Position numbers and translations under genes: made by a program
Part shown: piece by piece, positions 44,255-53,092 of the stretch
Numbering within the stretch: position 1 is the stretch's first letter
Layout: every line of letters begins with the position of its first letter
Origin: Sandaracinus amylolyticus
GTDB taxonomy: Bacteria > Myxococcota_A > Polyangia > Polyangiales > Sandaracinaceae
DNA: 64,000 bases
NCBI RefSeq assembly: GCF_000737325.1
Contig: NZ_CP011125.1
Location: 1,240,001 to 1,304,000, forward strand
Direction: 5' to 3'
The notes under the pieces: model-generated
Told to the model about the DNA's origin: nothing
The model's database searches: none
Seen by the model: only the letters and a program-made list of their open reading frames with translations

Positions 44255-45049
44255 ATGCGCCAGTACCTCGAGCTCCTCCGCAAGATCCGCGAGCACGGCA
44301 CGCGCAAAGGAGATCGCACCGGCACCGGCACGCTGAGCCTCTTCGGCGAGCAGCTGCGCTTCGATCTGCGCGAGGGCTTCCCGCTCGTGACGACGAAGAA
44401 GATCCACCTGAAGTCGGTGGTGCACGAGCTGCTGTGGTTCCTCCGCGGCGAGTCGAACGTCGCGTACCTGCGCGAGAACGGCGTGACGATCTGGGACGAG
44501 TGGGCCGACGATCGCGGCGAGCTCGGCCCGGTGTACGGCGTGCAGTGGCGCAAGTGGCCGGGCCCCGACGGCGCGCCGATCGATCAGGTGCGCAACGTGA
44601 TCGACGAGCTGCGCCGCAACCCCGACTCGCGACGGCTCGTGGTGAGCGCGTGGAACGTCGCCGAGCTCCCGCGCATGGCGCTCCAGCCCTGCCACGCGCT
44701 CTTCCAGCTCTACGTCGCCGACGGTCGGCTCAGCTGCCAGCTCTACCAGCGCAGCGCCGACGTGTTCCTCGGCGTGCCGTTCAACATCGCGAGCTACGCG
44801 CTGCTCACGCACATGATCGCGCAGGTCGCGGGCCTCGAGGTCGGTGACTTCGTGCACGCGCTGGGCGACGTGCACCTCTACCTGAACCACCTCGAGCAGG
44901 CCGACCTGCAGCTCTCGCGCGAGCCACTGCCGCTCGCGAAGCTGGTGCTCGATCCCAGCGTGCGCGACATCGACGCGTTCCGCGCCGAGCACATCGCGTT
45001 CGAGGGCTACCAGCACCACGCCGCGATCAAGGCGCCGGTCGCGGTATGA
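44255..45049 (+). CDS. thyA: Thymidylate synthase
   Basis: 264 residues, as in E. coli ThyA. Converts dUMP to dTMP using methylene-tetrahydrofolate. Family motifs: the N-terminal [12 protein letters not shown] phosphate loop, [18 protein letters not shown], then [21 protein letters not shown], and the catalytic cysteine in [11 protein letters not shown] (about residue 147), then [28 protein letters not shown] and [12 protein letters not shown]. The usual C-terminal Val (APVAV) is present. The final 4 bases overlap folA, so thyA and folA are co-translated, which fits since ThyA makes dihydrofolate that FolA regenerates. Confidence 0.97.
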   Translation: MRQYLELLRKIREHGTRKGDRTGTGTLSLFGEQLRFDLREGFPLVTTKKIHLKSVVHELLWFLRGESNVAYLRENGVTIWDEWADDRGELGPVYGVQWRKWPGPDGAPIDQVRNVIDELRRNPDSRRLVVSAWNVAELPRMALQPCHALFQLYVADGRLSCQLYQRSADVFLGVPFNIASYALLTHMIAQVAGLEVGDFVHALGDVHLYLNHLEQADLQLSREPLPLAKLVLDPSVRDIDAFRAEHIAFEGYQHHAAIKAPVAV

Positions 45050-45537
45050 CGACGCGCGTCGCGATGATCGCGGCGGTCGCGCGCAACGGCGTCATCGGGC
45101 GCGACAACGCGCTGCCGTGGCGTCTGCCCGACGACCTGAAGCGCTTCAAGCAGCTCACGTCGGGCAAGCCCGTCGTGATGGGGCGAAAGACGTACGAGTC
45201 GATCGGTCGCCCGCTCGCGAACCGCACGAACCTCGTGCTCACGCGCGGCCACGCGCCCATCGAGGGCTGCGTCGTGGTGGGCTCGATCGACGAGGCGCTC
45301 GCGGCGGTGCGCGACGAGCGCGAGCTCTGGGTGATCGGCGGCGAGGCGGTGTACGCCGCGTTCCTGCCGCGCGCGGACGTGCTCGAGCTCACCGAGGTCG
45401 ACGCCGACGTCGAGGGCGATGCGCGCTTCCCGTCGTTCTCGCGCGACGCGTGGCGCGTGGTGTCCGACGTCGCGCATCCGGTCGACGCGAAGCACGCGCT
45501 CCCGTTCCGCTTCGTCACCTACGAGCGCGTGCGCTGA
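45046..45537 (+). CDS. folA: Dihydrofolate reductase
   Basis: 163 residues. Reduces dihydrofolate to tetrahydrofolate with NADPH. Motifs: [31 protein letters not shown] (with the substrate-binding Asp at about residue 28), [52 protein letters not shown] and FPSF. The ATG overlaps the thyA stop (ATGA). The downstream terminator-like hairpin at 45545 begins 8 bases past its stop. Confidence 0.97.
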   Translation: MTTRVAMIAAVARNGVIGRDNALPWRLPDDLKRFKQLTSGKPVVMGRKTYESIGRPLANRTNLVLTRGHAPIEGCVVVGSIDEALAAVRDERELWVIGGEAVYAAFLPRADVLELTEVDADVEGDARFPSFSRDAWRVVSDVAHPVDAKHALPFRFVTYERVR

Positions 45538-45544
45538 GAACGCG

Positions 45545-45574
45545 TGCGCGCCGCGGATCGCTCCGCGGCGCGCA
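45545..45574. terminator. Bidirectional terminator-like hairpin between folA and the Gln-rich gene
   Basis: A perfect 13-bp inverted repeat with a 4-base TCGC loop (arms at 45545-45557 and 45562-45574; TGCGCGCCGCGGA and its complement). It lies 7 bases past the folA stop and 24 bases past the stop of the convergent gene. No T-tract, as is usual for GC-rich genomes. Confidence 0.7.
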
Positions 45575-45598
45575 GGCTCGGGATCGAGCCCCGATCGA

Positions 45599-46309
45599 TC
45601 AGGCGCTCTGGACCTGCAGCGAGAGCGGGCAGCGGCCCTGCTGGAGGGCACGCGCGTCCTCGCGCAGCTCGTTGCGCAGATCGCTCACGCGCTGCTGGTC
45701 CTGCATCTCGATGAGCAGCACCGCGCCGTTCGGGATCTCGACCATCTCGATCTGACCCTGGTGGATGAGCGCCTGCGGATCGGCGAAGCGGCGCTGCTGC
45801 ATGCCCGCGCCGCCCGTCGCGCCGCGCTGCTGCGGCGGCTGCTGCTGCGCCATCTGGCCCGAGGTGCCGCCCGTGGCCCCGCGCTGGGTCGCGCTGCCGC
45901 CCGCGCTGCCGGTCGCGCCCATCTGCTGCTGCTGCTGCTGACCCATCTGCTGCTGCTGACCCATCTGCTGCTGGTGCATCTGCACCAGGCGATTCAGGCG
46001 ATCGCGCAGCTGCGTCACGTTCGCCGTCGAGGTCGTGAAGACGAGCGCGCCGCCTTCCTCGAGGTTCGTCGCCTGGACCTGCATGTCGGAGATGCCGACC
46101 GGGCACACCTCGTTGCGCATCTGCTCGGCAGTGCCGCCGCCCGCCGCGCCGCGCTGCGGCGTGGTGCCGGTCTGCGGCTGCGCCGTGCTCCCGCGCGGCG
46201 GCGGCTGCGTGCCGGTGCCCCCCGTTCCCCCGCGCTGTGCCGACACCGTCAGGCCGACGGCGAGCACCGCCACGCCCGCGAGCACACCGCTCAGCTTCGT
46301 CACTCGCAT
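45599..46309 (-). CDS. Secreted Gln/Gly-rich low-complexity protein
   Basis: 236 residues. Signal peptide MRVTKLSGVLAGVAVLAVGLTVSAQ, cleaved after VSA. The mature N-terminus is Gly/Thr/Pro-rich. It then has EVCPVGISDMQVQATNLEEGGALVFTTSTANVTQLRDRLNRLVQMHQQQMG, leading into QQQQMG repeats (residues about 112-132) and Gly/Ala/Gln-rich sequence to about residue 175. The C-terminal 50 residues are ordered-looking (ALIHQGQIEMVEIPNGAVLLIEMQDQQRVSDLRNELREDARAL). The DMQVQA...LEEGG-ALVFTTS pair and IEMVEIPNGAVLLIEM look like two copies of one small domain with a short helix after each, separated by the repeat. No function known. Confidence 0.7.
   Translation of the reverse strand: MRVTKLSGVLAGVAVLAVGLTVSAQRGGTGGTGTQPPPRGSTAQPQTGTTPQRGAAGGGTAEQMRNEVCPVGISDMQVQATNLEEGGALVFTTSTANVTQLRDRLNRLVQMHQQQMGQQQQMGQQQQQQMGATGSAGGSATQRGATGGTSGQMAQQQPPQQRGATGGAGMQQRRFADPQALIHQGQIEMVEIPNGAVLLIEMQDQQRVSDLRNELREDARALQQGRCPLSLQVQSA
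45918..45985. repeat. CTG-rich coding repeat
   Basis: Within the Gln-rich gene, the motif CTGCTGCTGCTGACCCATCTG recurs with different numbers of CTG units (about four repeats in 68 bases), encoding the QQQMG units on the minus strand. Such a tract is prone to length variation by slippage. Confidence 0.6.
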
Positions 46310-46809
46310 CGCTTCTCCTTCTGCTGGAGGTCCACGCCCGGAGCGACCATCCGTGCGCGCCGGGACGCGACCCGGTCAGCAGCGGGCATGCCCGCGCGCG
46401 ATGCGAATCGTTTCGGGCGTGGATCGTCGAGCGACGGCGCGCGCGACGATGCGAGTTGTCGCCCAGCTCTCGTGCGCGCGAGGATCGGCGCCGCGTGGGG
46501 GCGCGCCTCGTGACGACACGAGGCTCGCGCGTCAGCGACGACGCGCGCGCGACGCGATGCGCACCGGCACGGGCGCGGGCGTCGGCGAGCCGGGACCGTC
46601 GTTCGAGGTCGCGAGGAAGAGGACGACGAGGAGGAGGACGCCGAGGAGGATGGTCATCACGTGAAGGCTCTCCCGAACTTCAGGGTCACGAGCGGTCGCG
46701 ACGTGGGCTCCTCGGTGTAGGAGCGGCGTTCGCGGCGCGCAATGGGTGACTCCTCGAATTGCTGTGTCCTTGGGCGACTTTCTCGCGATCGCGCGGTGTG
46801 CGCCCGTGG
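46310..46809. other. Intergenic region holding one small open reading frame
   Basis: 500 bases without a recognised long gene, between two minus-strand genes. It contains a 14-bp perfect palindrome GCGGGCATGCCCGC at 46382-46395 and the small membrane-protein frame at 46532-46657. The upstream end (46310-46330) would be the promoter side of the Gln-rich gene. Nothing else stands out. Confidence 0.45.
46532..46657 (-). CDS. Possible 41-residue membrane peptide
   Basis: The frame reads MTILLGVLLLVVLFLATSNDG and then a Pro-rich, Arg-rich tail ending ASRARRR. One strong hydrophobic helix followed by a short basic tail, with a GGGAG 13 bases before the ATG. It is too short for a family call and could be chance, but the helix is uninterrupted and the frame has third-position GC. 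It lies between the Gln-rich gene and the START-like gene, all on the minus strand. Confidence 0.4.
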   Translation of the reverse strand: MTILLGVLLLVVLFLATSNDGPGSPTPAPVPVRIASRARRR

Positions 46810-48060
46810 TCAGATGCCACGAATCAGTCGCGTGCGGAGGCCGCGCACCATCATCAGCTGCGTCGCGCTGCCGAGACCGGGGCGGAATGCCGCGTCGGCG
46901 TCGGTGACGACGCGGAGCAGCCAGAGCCCGTCGGCGGGATCGAAGCGCCCCCACGTGAACACGAGCGTGCCGTAGGGCCGCGCGATCGTCTCGAAACGCC
47001 AGCGCGCCGCGTGCAGCGCGCCCTGCACTCCGTCGAGGTGCACGCGGCCATCGGGCTGCTCGCCGAGCCGCATCTGCCCCGAGCTGCCGACGAGCGGCAG
47101 ATCGATGCCCCACTCGAAGTGCGTGCCGCGCTCGTCGCGCTCGAGGATGCGCGCGTGCGCGCCCTGGAGGAGCCCCTGGGTGAAGCCCTGCGGGTCGAGC
47201 ATCGCCTCGCGCGTGCGCGCGACGGGCGTGTGCATCGCGCCGATCACCGCGATGCGTCCGAGGTCCGCGCCGGTCGTCTCGACCCACATCAGATCGCCGC
47301 GCCCGAGCACGCGCTCGATCGCGACCGGATCGAACGTCGGGCGCTCGGGATCGCCCGAAGGAGGCGCGAGCGGCGCGCGCACGCGACCGGCGCGACGCTC
47401 GGCCTCGATGCGCGTGCGCAGCACCATCGCGAAGCTGATCGCGATCGTGACGGTGCGGTTCATCGACGAGCTCGCGCTCGAGAGCTGGCGCGCGATGTAG
47501 TTCGCGTCGCGGAAGTCGAGGCGCGAGCTGGTGAGCAGCAGCGTGCGGTTGCCCTCGCGCGGCAGCACGCGCCACACGGTGCGGCCCGCGCCGAGGTCGC
47601 CGCCGGTGCTGCGCACCACGAAGCGCCAGCCGCGCTCCTCGTGGCCCGCGGGCGGATCGAAGCGCTGCATCGCGTAGCTGCCGCGCAGCGTGAAGATCGC
47701 GGTGTGCCATCCCCACGAGTACGAGAGCTGATCGCCGGTGTCGGCCTCGACGTTCACCTCGTCGAGCGCGGGCATGAAGTCGGGGTAACGACGCGGATCA
47801 CCGATCACGCGCGCGACCTCCGCGGGCGGCGCGTCGACCTCGGTCGCGATCACGATCGCGGGCAGCGCTCCGTCGACGACGAACTCGACGAGCGCGACGG
47901 TGCCGGTGCGCAGAAGCGGCGAGATCGCGGCGAGCTCCTGCGGGCTGAACGTCGCGAGCGCGCGATCCGCCTGCTCGGGATCGATCTGCGCGCGCGCGAG
48001 CGACGGCGCGCTCCCGACGAGGAGAGCGAGCGCGATCCAACCGGCATGCGTTCGGCGCAT
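46810..48060 (-). CDS. Secreted protein with two START/SRPBCC-like domains
   Basis: 416 residues from the ATG at 48060, which has AAGGA 4 bases upstream. Signal peptide ends RAQ (residue about 25). Both halves follow the START/polyketide-cyclase pattern: the first has VEFVVDGALPAIVIATEVDAPPAEVARVIGDPRRYPDFMPALDEVNVE, the second FDPVAIERVLGRGDLMWVETTGADLGRIAVIGAMHTPVARTREAMLDPQGFTQGL followed by VEWG-type strands. This family binds hydrophobic ligands; a periplasmic version with two copies is uncommon. The gene is downstream of the kinase fusion on the same strand, separated by a cluster of hairpins. No ligand is predicted. Confidence 0.72.
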   Translation of the reverse strand: MRRTHAGWIALALLVGSAPSLARAQIDPEQADRALATFSPQELAAISPLLRTGTVALVEFVVDGALPAIVIATEVDAPPAEVARVIGDPRRYPDFMPALDEVNVEADTGDQLSYSWGWHTAIFTLRGSYAMQRFDPPAGHEERGWRFVVRSTGGDLGAGRTVWRVLPREGNRTLLLTSSRLDFRDANYIARQLSSASSSMNRTVTIAISFAMVLRTRIEAERRAGRVRAPLAPPSGDPERPTFDPVAIERVLGRGDLMWVETTGADLGRIAVIGAMHTPVARTREAMLDPQGFTQGLLQGAHARILERDERGTHFEWGIDLPLVGSSGQMRLGEQPDGRVHLDGVQGALHAARWRFETIARPYGTLVFTWGRFDPADGLWLLRVVTDADAAFRPGLGSATQLMMVRGLRTRLIRGI

Positions 48061-48144
48061 GATTCCTTCGACGCCCGCGCGAGCACGTTGTTCACGATCC
48101 TGCGACGCGTCACCCACCGCCACTCCGCGGCAGAACGAGAGCAA

Positions 48145-48235
48145 GCGGGGCCGGGGCCCCGCGCGCAGCGTTCAGGGTGGGGAGCCCCGATCCGGCTCCG
48201 CCGGTCGGGGGGAGGGGTCTTCCAAGACCCCTCCC
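48145..48235. terminator. Cluster of three hairpins after the kinase-fusion gene
   Basis: Three inverted repeats follow one another. Nearest the kinase stop, 12 perfect pairs with a 2-base loop at 48210-48235 (GGGAGGGGTCTT and its complement). Next, a 10-bp stem with one bulged T at 48185-48210 (CCCCGATCCGG/CCGGTCGGGG). Furthest, GCGGGGCC-GG-GGCCCCGC at 48145-48162. The first is well placed as a terminator of the kinase gene on the minus strand; the set may also be a repeat family that also occurs elsewhere (compare 53051-53069). Confidence 0.65.
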
Positions 48236-48242
48236 GCCAACC

Positions 48243-50876
48243 TCAGTCTGACACGACCGCGAAGACGTCGACGCGACGACCGATGCGACGCCCGCGCTCG
48301 GTGCCCCTCGCGGCGAGAGGCTGCGAGTCGGACGCCGCGCGGACCTCGATCCGCTCGGGCGGTACACCCTGCTCGATCAGGTGGGCGCGCACCGACTCGG
48401 CGCGCGCGAGCGAGAGCGACCCGACGTCGTCCTCTTCCATCGCGTGACCGATCACGACGAAGCGCGCGCCCGGCGTCTCCGTCACGCGCTCCAGCGCGCT
48501 CCGTCCCGCGTCGTCGAGCGCGCTCGCGCCCTGCGCGAACGTGATGCGCACCGGCTCGAGCGGCGCACGCCCCGGGGGCGCCGCGACGAGCGCATCGAGC
48601 GAGGCCGGCGCGCGATCGACCGGCACGAACCCGTGCGCCGCGATGCGACGCCGCCCTTCGTCGGAGAGCACGAAGCGCACGAGCTCGAGCGCGAGCGGCG
48701 GCACCGGCTCGCGCACGTAGAGCAGCAGCGTGCGCGCGAGCGGATAACGACCGCTCTCGATCGTCGCGCGTGTCGGCGCGACCGGCGCTCCACCGACGCT
48801 CGCCACGAGCGGCACCGTCGCGACGTCGGGCGAGAGCCACCCCATGCCGACGTAGCCGAGCGCGCCGCGATCCTGCGCGACGATGCGCACGATCTCCTCG
48901 TTGTGCTCGACGACCAGCGCGCCCGGATGCGGCGTGTGCCCGGCGAGCGCGCGCTCGACGAAGAACGCGTAGGTCCCGCTCTCGCGCGGCCGCGAGAGCA
49001 CCTGGAGCGGCCCGGGCGCGCCGCCGAGCGCGCCGACGTCCTCGACGCGTCCCTCGTACACCGCGCGCAGATCGTCGAGCGTCAGGTGCGCGATCCCCGC
49101 GCTCGGGTTCGCGATCACCGCGATCCCGTCCCAGCCGATCACGAGCTCGTGCAGCACGATTCCGAGCCGCTCCGCCTCGGCGAGCTCCACAGGCGAGATC
49201 GGACGCGACGACGCGCCGAGATCCGCCGAGCCATCGAAGAGCCCGACGAACGCCGTGCTCGAGCCGAGCGCCTCCACGTCGACGCGCACGCCCGGGTGCT
49301 GCTCGCGGAACGCGCGCGCGACGTCGGGCAGCAGCGATCCTCCGAGCGTGTCCGAGCCCTTCACGCGCACGAGCCCGCGCAGCGCGCTGCCGCGCTCGAA
49401 CTCGACCGCGAGCTGCGTCCACGCCTCGACCTCACGCCCGTCACGGCGCGCCGGCTCGAAGCGCCAGCCGCGCACCGCCTCGACCGCGCGCGCTTCCCAC
49501 GTCGCGAGATCGGCGCGCGACATCGGCACGTGCGCCTCGATGACGCGTCCTTCCACGTCGATGCGCGCGCGCACCGTGATCGTGGGCACGAGCGCAGCCG
49601 ACGCGTCGGGCGCGAGCGGCGCGTGCATCGTGCGCACGACGGGCTCGGCGTCGCCGTGCTCGCGCGCGACCGGCGCGTCGCGATCCACCAGCAGCGACAT
49701 GCCGACGATCAGCGCGAGCGCGGAGAGCGCGAGCGCGATCCACGTCACCGGCGACGGCTTCGGCGGCGGCACGACCACCGACGAGGTCGCGCCCGCCGAC
49801 GACGGACCGCGCGGCGGATCGCTCGTCGTCGCTGCGCGCTTGCGCTTCGCCGACGTCGTGACCGGGCGCGTCACGTCGTCGGGCCTGCTCGCGATCCGCT
49901 CCGATCCCGCGCTCGACGTGCCCTCGCGCACCGCGTCGATCAGATCGCGCGCGAGCCGCGCGACGGCCTCGCCCACGTCGCGTCGCGTCGCGATCCCGAG
50001 GCTCGACGCGGCGCGCTCGAGGGCGTCCGACATCTCGCGCGCCGATCCGAAGCGCGCGTCGCGCGATCGCGCGAGCGCCCGCGACATCACCGCGTCGAGC
50101 GCCGCGAGCGAGGGCTCGATCGACGAGAGCGTCGCGACCGGCGCGGTCGAGACCCGGATCGCGATCTCCGCGTCGCTCTCACCGTCGAAGAGGCGACGCC
50201 CGATGAGCGCTTCCCACAGCACCACGCCCATCGCGAAGAGATCCGCGCGCGCGTCCGCGGTCTCGCCCGCCGAGAGCTCGGGCGCCATGTAGCCGAGCTT
50301 GCCCTTGAGCGTCCCCTCGCGCGTCGTCGCGCGTCTCGCCTCGGCGCGCGCCACGCCGAAGTCCGTCAGCCGCGCGACACCGTCGAGCCCGACCAGCACG
50401 TTCTGCGGCGACACGTCGCGGTGCACGAGCCCGAGCGGGCGACCCGACGCGTCGCGCAGATCGTGGGCCGCCGCGAGCCCCTGCAGCGCGTCGAGCACGA
50501 TCCGGAGCACCACCGGCGCGGCGAGCCGTCCCTCGCGCTCCTGCGCGCGCCGGACGAGCACGCCGAGGTGCACGCCTTCGACGTACTCCATCACGAGCAG
50601 CAGATCGGGCTCGTCGAGCACGTCGATCGTCGCGACCACGTGCGGGTCGCGGATCTGCGCGGCGAGGCGCGCCTCGTCGAAGAACATCGCGACGAACTCG
50701 TCGTCGTGCGCGAGGTGCGGGTGCAGCGTCTTGACCGCGACGAGCCGCTCGAACCCCGCCGCGCCGTGGGCTCGCGCGAGGTGGACGCTGCCCATCCCGC
50801 CCGACGCGATCCGGTGGAGGATCTCGTAGCGGCCGACGTGGCGACCCTCGTGGGATGCGAGCGCGTCCTTGGTCAC
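48243..50876 (-). CDS. Ser/Thr kinase fused to TonB-C-like, PstS-like and OmpA-like domains
   Basis: 877 residues from a GTG at 50876 (start uncertain; a GTG at 50966 would add 30 residues). Cytoplasmic kinase domain at about 14-290: glycine loop ASGGMGSV, catalytic Lys in [32 protein letters not shown] disordered stretch and one membrane helix (about 378-397, [19 protein letters not shown]) follow. Outside: a TonB-C-like module (about 430-494, VTVRAR...[19 protein letters not shown]), a PstS-like phosphate-binding module (about 500-755: [68 protein letters not shown]), and an OmpA-like peptidoglycan-binding end (about 776-873: [60 protein letters not shown]). All kinase active-site residues are present. 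Divergent from the transaldolase cluster. Confidence 0.85.
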   Translation of the reverse strand: MTKDALASHEGRHVGRYEILHRIASGGMGSVHLARAHGAAGFERLVAVKTLHPHLAHDDEFVAMFFDEARLAAQIRDPHVVATIDVLDEPDLLLVMEYVEGVHLGVLVRRAQEREGRLAAPVVLRIVLDALQGLAAAHDLRDASGRPLGLVHRDVSPQNVLVGLDGVARLTDFGVARAEARRATTREGTLKGKLGYMAPELSAGETADARADLFAMGVVLWEALIGRRLFDGESDAEIAIRVSTAPVATLSSIEPSLAALDAVMSRALARSRDARFGSAREMSDALERAASSLGIATRRDVGEAVARLARDLIDAVREGTSSAGSERIASRPDDVTRPVTTSAKRKRAATTSDPPRGPSSAGATSSVVVPPPKPSPVTWIALALSALALIVGMSLLVDRDAPVAREHGDAEPVVRTMHAPLAPDASAALVPTITVRARIDVEGRVIEAHVPMSRADLATWEARAVEAVRGWRFEPARRDGREVEAWTQLAVEFERGSALRGLVRVKGSDTLGGSLLPDVARAFREQHPGVRVDVEALGSSTAFVGLFDGSADLGASSRPISPVELAEAERLGIVLHELVIGWDGIAVIANPSAGIAHLTLDDLRAVYEGRVEDVGALGGAPGPLQVLSRPRESGTYAFFVERALAGHTPHPGALVVEHNEEIVRIVAQDRGALGYVGMGWLSPDVATVPLVASVGGAPVAPTRATIESGRYPLARTLLLYVREPVPPLALELVRFVLSDEGRRRIAAHGFVPVDRAPASLDALVAAPPGRAPLEPVRITFAQGASALDDAGRSALERVTETPGARFVVIGHAMEEDDVGSLSLARAESVRAHLIEQGVPPERIEVRAASDSQPLAARGTERGRRIGRRVDVFAVVSD

Positions 50877-51051
50877 GTGCCGGCCGGAGCCGCATTGGAC
50901 TCCGCCCGCGCGCCGGGACCGAGGAAGCCGCGTGACGGACGCGCAACGGTCGTCGTCCGTGATCACACGCCGGCGCTTGACCCTCCGGCGAGCCGGGCCT
51001 CAAAGTCCCCGTTCCCGAGGGACCCGAGGGGTCGGAGCAAGCGAGAAGCAG

Positions 51052-51699
51052 ATGCAGATCTTCATCGATTCGGCGGACCTGAACGAGATTCGCGACGCGG
51101 CCGCGATGGGCGTCATCGACGGCGTGACCACGAATCCGTCGCTGGTGGCCAAGGCCGGTCGTCCTCTCGATGCGGTGATCCGCGACATCTGCGAGGTCGT
51201 CGACGGCCCGATCAGCGCCGAGGTCATCGCGACCGATCTCGAGGGGATCCTCAAGGAAGGCCGCACCCTCGCGAAGATCCACCCGAACGTCGTGGTGAAG
51301 GTCCCGCTGATCGCCGACGGCCTGCGCGCGGTGAAGATCTTCTCGAGCGAGGGGATCAAGACGAACGTCACGCTCTGCTTCTCGGCGGTGCAGGGCATGC
51401 TCGCGGCGAAGGCCGGCGCGACCTACATCTCGCCGTTCGTCGGGCGCATCGACGACATCGCGGGCGAGGGCATGCTGCTCGTCGAGCAGCTCGTCGAGAT
51501 CTACCGGAACTACGGCTACGCGACGCAGGTCCTCGCGGCGAGCATCCGCCACCCCGTGCACGTCGTGCGCTCGGCCGAGATCGGCGCTCACGTCGCGACG
51601 CTCCCGCACAAGGTGATCCACCAGCTGCTCAAGCACCCGCTCACCGACGCGGGCCTGGCGACCTTCCTCGCCGACGCGAAGAAGATCCCGCAGAAGTGA
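51052..51699 (+). CDS. Transaldolase/fructose-6-phosphate aldolase, TalC-type
   Basis: 215 residues, matching the short TalC/FSA family. Motifs: [14 protein letters not shown] (catalytic-type Asp6 region), [32 protein letters not shown] with the Schiff-base lysine (about residue 84), [23 protein letters not shown] and [17 protein letters not shown]. At the position where E. coli FSA has Tyr131 (APYVNR) this protein has Phe (SPFVGR), the residue seen in transaldolases, so transaldolase activity is more likely than aldolase. It belongs to the non-oxidative pentose phosphate pathway. The start is 52 bases past the previous candidate and the stop overlaps the next gene by 4 bases (GTGA). Confidence 0.9.
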   Translation: MQIFIDSADLNEIRDAAAMGVIDGVTTNPSLVAKAGRPLDAVIRDICEVVDGPISAEVIATDLEGILKEGRTLAKIHPNVVVKVPLIADGLRAVKIFSSEGIKTNVTLCFSAVQGMLAAKAGATYISPFVGRIDDIAGEGMLLVEQLVEIYRNYGYATQVLAASIRHPVHVVRSAEIGAHVATLPHKVIHQLLKHPLTDAGLATFLADAKKIPQK

Positions 51700-52352
51700 T
51701 CGTGGTGCGCGCCGCCGCCGGATCGATCGTCGTCGCGAGCGCGATCGTGATCGCGGCGCTCGCTCCATCGCGCGCATCGGCGCAGGTGTTCGGCGCGCCC
51801 GACGAGCCGGTCCAGGAGCTCGTCGCGCAGGACGCGCCCGAGGAGCTCGAGGAGCCGCCCGAGGAGTCGTTGCGCCCCTCGGGCGCGCTCGGCGCGCACT
51901 TGTTGATCGCCGACGGGCTCGACCTCGGCGGGCTCGTGATGCTCGACGTGTGGGCCGCGTGGCAGTGGCTGCGCATCGGCGGCTTCGTCGGCGCCGGCGC
52001 GATCCCCAGCGAGCGCGACGCGAGCAACCGCGTGATGATGCCGCTCGGGATCTCGGCGTCCGCGGAGATCCTGACCGAGTCGCTCGCGGTCTCGGTGCGC
52101 CTGCGCGCGGGGCTCTGGGGCGGCGCGACGCAGGCCGAGAAGCTGACTGCGGGCCCGTTCTTCGGCGCGGGCTGTTATCTCGGGTTCGTGCTCGGCCACG
52201 GTGCGCTCCTGAACGTCGGTGCCGACGTCTGGGGCGTGATCGGGTCGGAGGCTTGGAGCGACACGAGCGGGCCCGACGCGGGCGTCAGCGCGAGCACGTG
52301 GGTGATCGCGCCGGGCGTCGGTCTCTCGTGGACGCCGGAGGAGGGTGGATGA
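51696..52352 (+). CDS. Outer-membrane barrel-like protein
   Basis: 218 residues from a GTG at 51696 which overlaps the transaldolase stop. Signal peptide ([21 protein letters not shown]). An acidic linker ([16 protein letters not shown]) precedes strands such as [44 protein letters not shown] and [31 protein letters not shown]. Its C-terminus is short and lacks the classical final Phe, so membrane insertion is inferred only. The ATGA overlap with the Nudix gene shows it is in the same transcript, though its relation to the metabolic neighbours is not clear. Confidence 0.6.
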   Translation: MIVVRAAAGSIVVASAIVIAALAPSRASAQVFGAPDEPVQELVAQDAPEELEEPPEESLRPSGALGAHLLIADGLDLGGLVMLDVWAAWQWLRIGGFVGAGAIPSERDASNRVMMPLGISASAEILTESLAVSVRLRAGLWGGATQAEKLTAGPFFGAGCYLGFVLGHGALLNVGADVWGVIGSEAWSDTSGPDAGVSASTWVIAPGVGLSWTPEEGG

Positions 52353-53092
52353 GCGAGAAGCGTTCCCTCGTGGAGCGGCCTGCGGTGTCGATCGAGATCG
52401 TGCGCGACGAGAGCGCGTCGATGCGGTCGAACGAGGGCTTCGTGCGCGTGCGTCGCCTCGTGCTGCGCAACCGCTACGCCGACGGCAGCACGAGCCGCGA
52501 GTACCGCTACGACTGCGCGGAGCGCGACGCGATCGACGCGGTCGGCATCGTGCTCGTCTCGCGCGATGGTCGCGTGTGCCTGCGCTCGTCGATCCGTCCG
52601 CCGATCGCGCTGCGTCCGACGTACTCGCTGCCGATCGCCGACGAGAGCGCCGATCCGACGCTGTTCGAGGTGCCGGCCGGGCTCGTCGAGGTCGACGAGA
52701 AGGGCGAGGACGGACTGCGCAGCTGCTGCGCGCGCGAGACGCTCGAGGAGGTCGGCCTCGAGGTCGCGCCGAGCGCGTTCGTGCGGCTCGGCCCCGCGGT
52801 GTACCTCACGCCGGGCGTGATCGCGGAGAAGGTCCACCTCTTCGTCGCGGAGTGCGATCCCGAGGGCGCGACCGTGCCGCAGATGGACGGCTCGCCGGTC
52901 GAGGAGCGCGCGAACATCGAGTGGGTGCCGGTCGCGGAGGCGCTCGCCGCGTGTCGTGATGGCCGCATCGGCGACGTGAAGACCGAGGTCGCGATCCGCC
53001 GTCTCGCCGATCATCGCGGAAACGACGATCGCGGAGCGGCCGGGGCTCGAAAGGGGGCGGAGCCCCCTTGGGACACGGAGGGCACCCGGTGA
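52349..53092 (+). CDS. Nudix hydrolase
   Basis: 247 residues. The Nudix box reads GLVEVDEKG...ARETLEEVGLEV, with the expected Gly, Glu, RE-TLEEVG, but with 4 extra residues before RE compared with the classic G-x5-E-x7-RE spacing. Upstream is TLFEVPAGLVEV, a feature of ADP-ribose/NUDT5-like hydrolases. The first 50 residues precede the fold. It hydrolyses a nucleoside diphosphate derivative, perhaps ADP-ribose; the substrate is not fixed by motif. It overlaps the preceding gene by ATGA and the NAD kinase start by GTGA; a hairpin is embedded in its last codons (53051-53069). NAD(P)-linked function is supported by its neighbour. Confidence 0.85.
   Translation: MSEKRSLVERPAVSIEIVRDESASMRSNEGFVRVRRLVLRNRYADGSTSREYRYDCAERDAIDAVGIVLVSRDGRVCLRSSIRPPIALRPTYSLPIADESADPTLFEVPAGLVEVDEKGEDGLRSCCARETLEEVGLEVAPSAFVRLGPAVYLTPGVIAEKVHLFVAECDPEGATVPQMDGSPVEERANIEWVPVAEALAACRDGRIGDVKTEVAIRRLADHRGNDDRGAAGARKGAEPPWDTEGTR
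53051..53069. repeat. Perfect GC hairpin at Nudix/NAD kinase junction
   Basis: AAGGGGGC-GGA-GCCCCCTT, an 8-bp perfect stem with a 3-base loop, 20 bases before the NAD kinase start and inside the Nudix coding end. It could lower or pace translation of the Nudix tail, or be a repeat-family element that inserted there; the Nudix C-terminus it encodes (ARKGAEPPWDTEG) is low-complexity. Confidence 0.55.

Noticed and set aside
48381-51051. Plus-strand frame opposite the kinase fusion that runs into the transaldolase cluster
   Set aside because: It is His/Arg/Glu-rich shadow sequence; only the portion from 51696 onward is a real gene.
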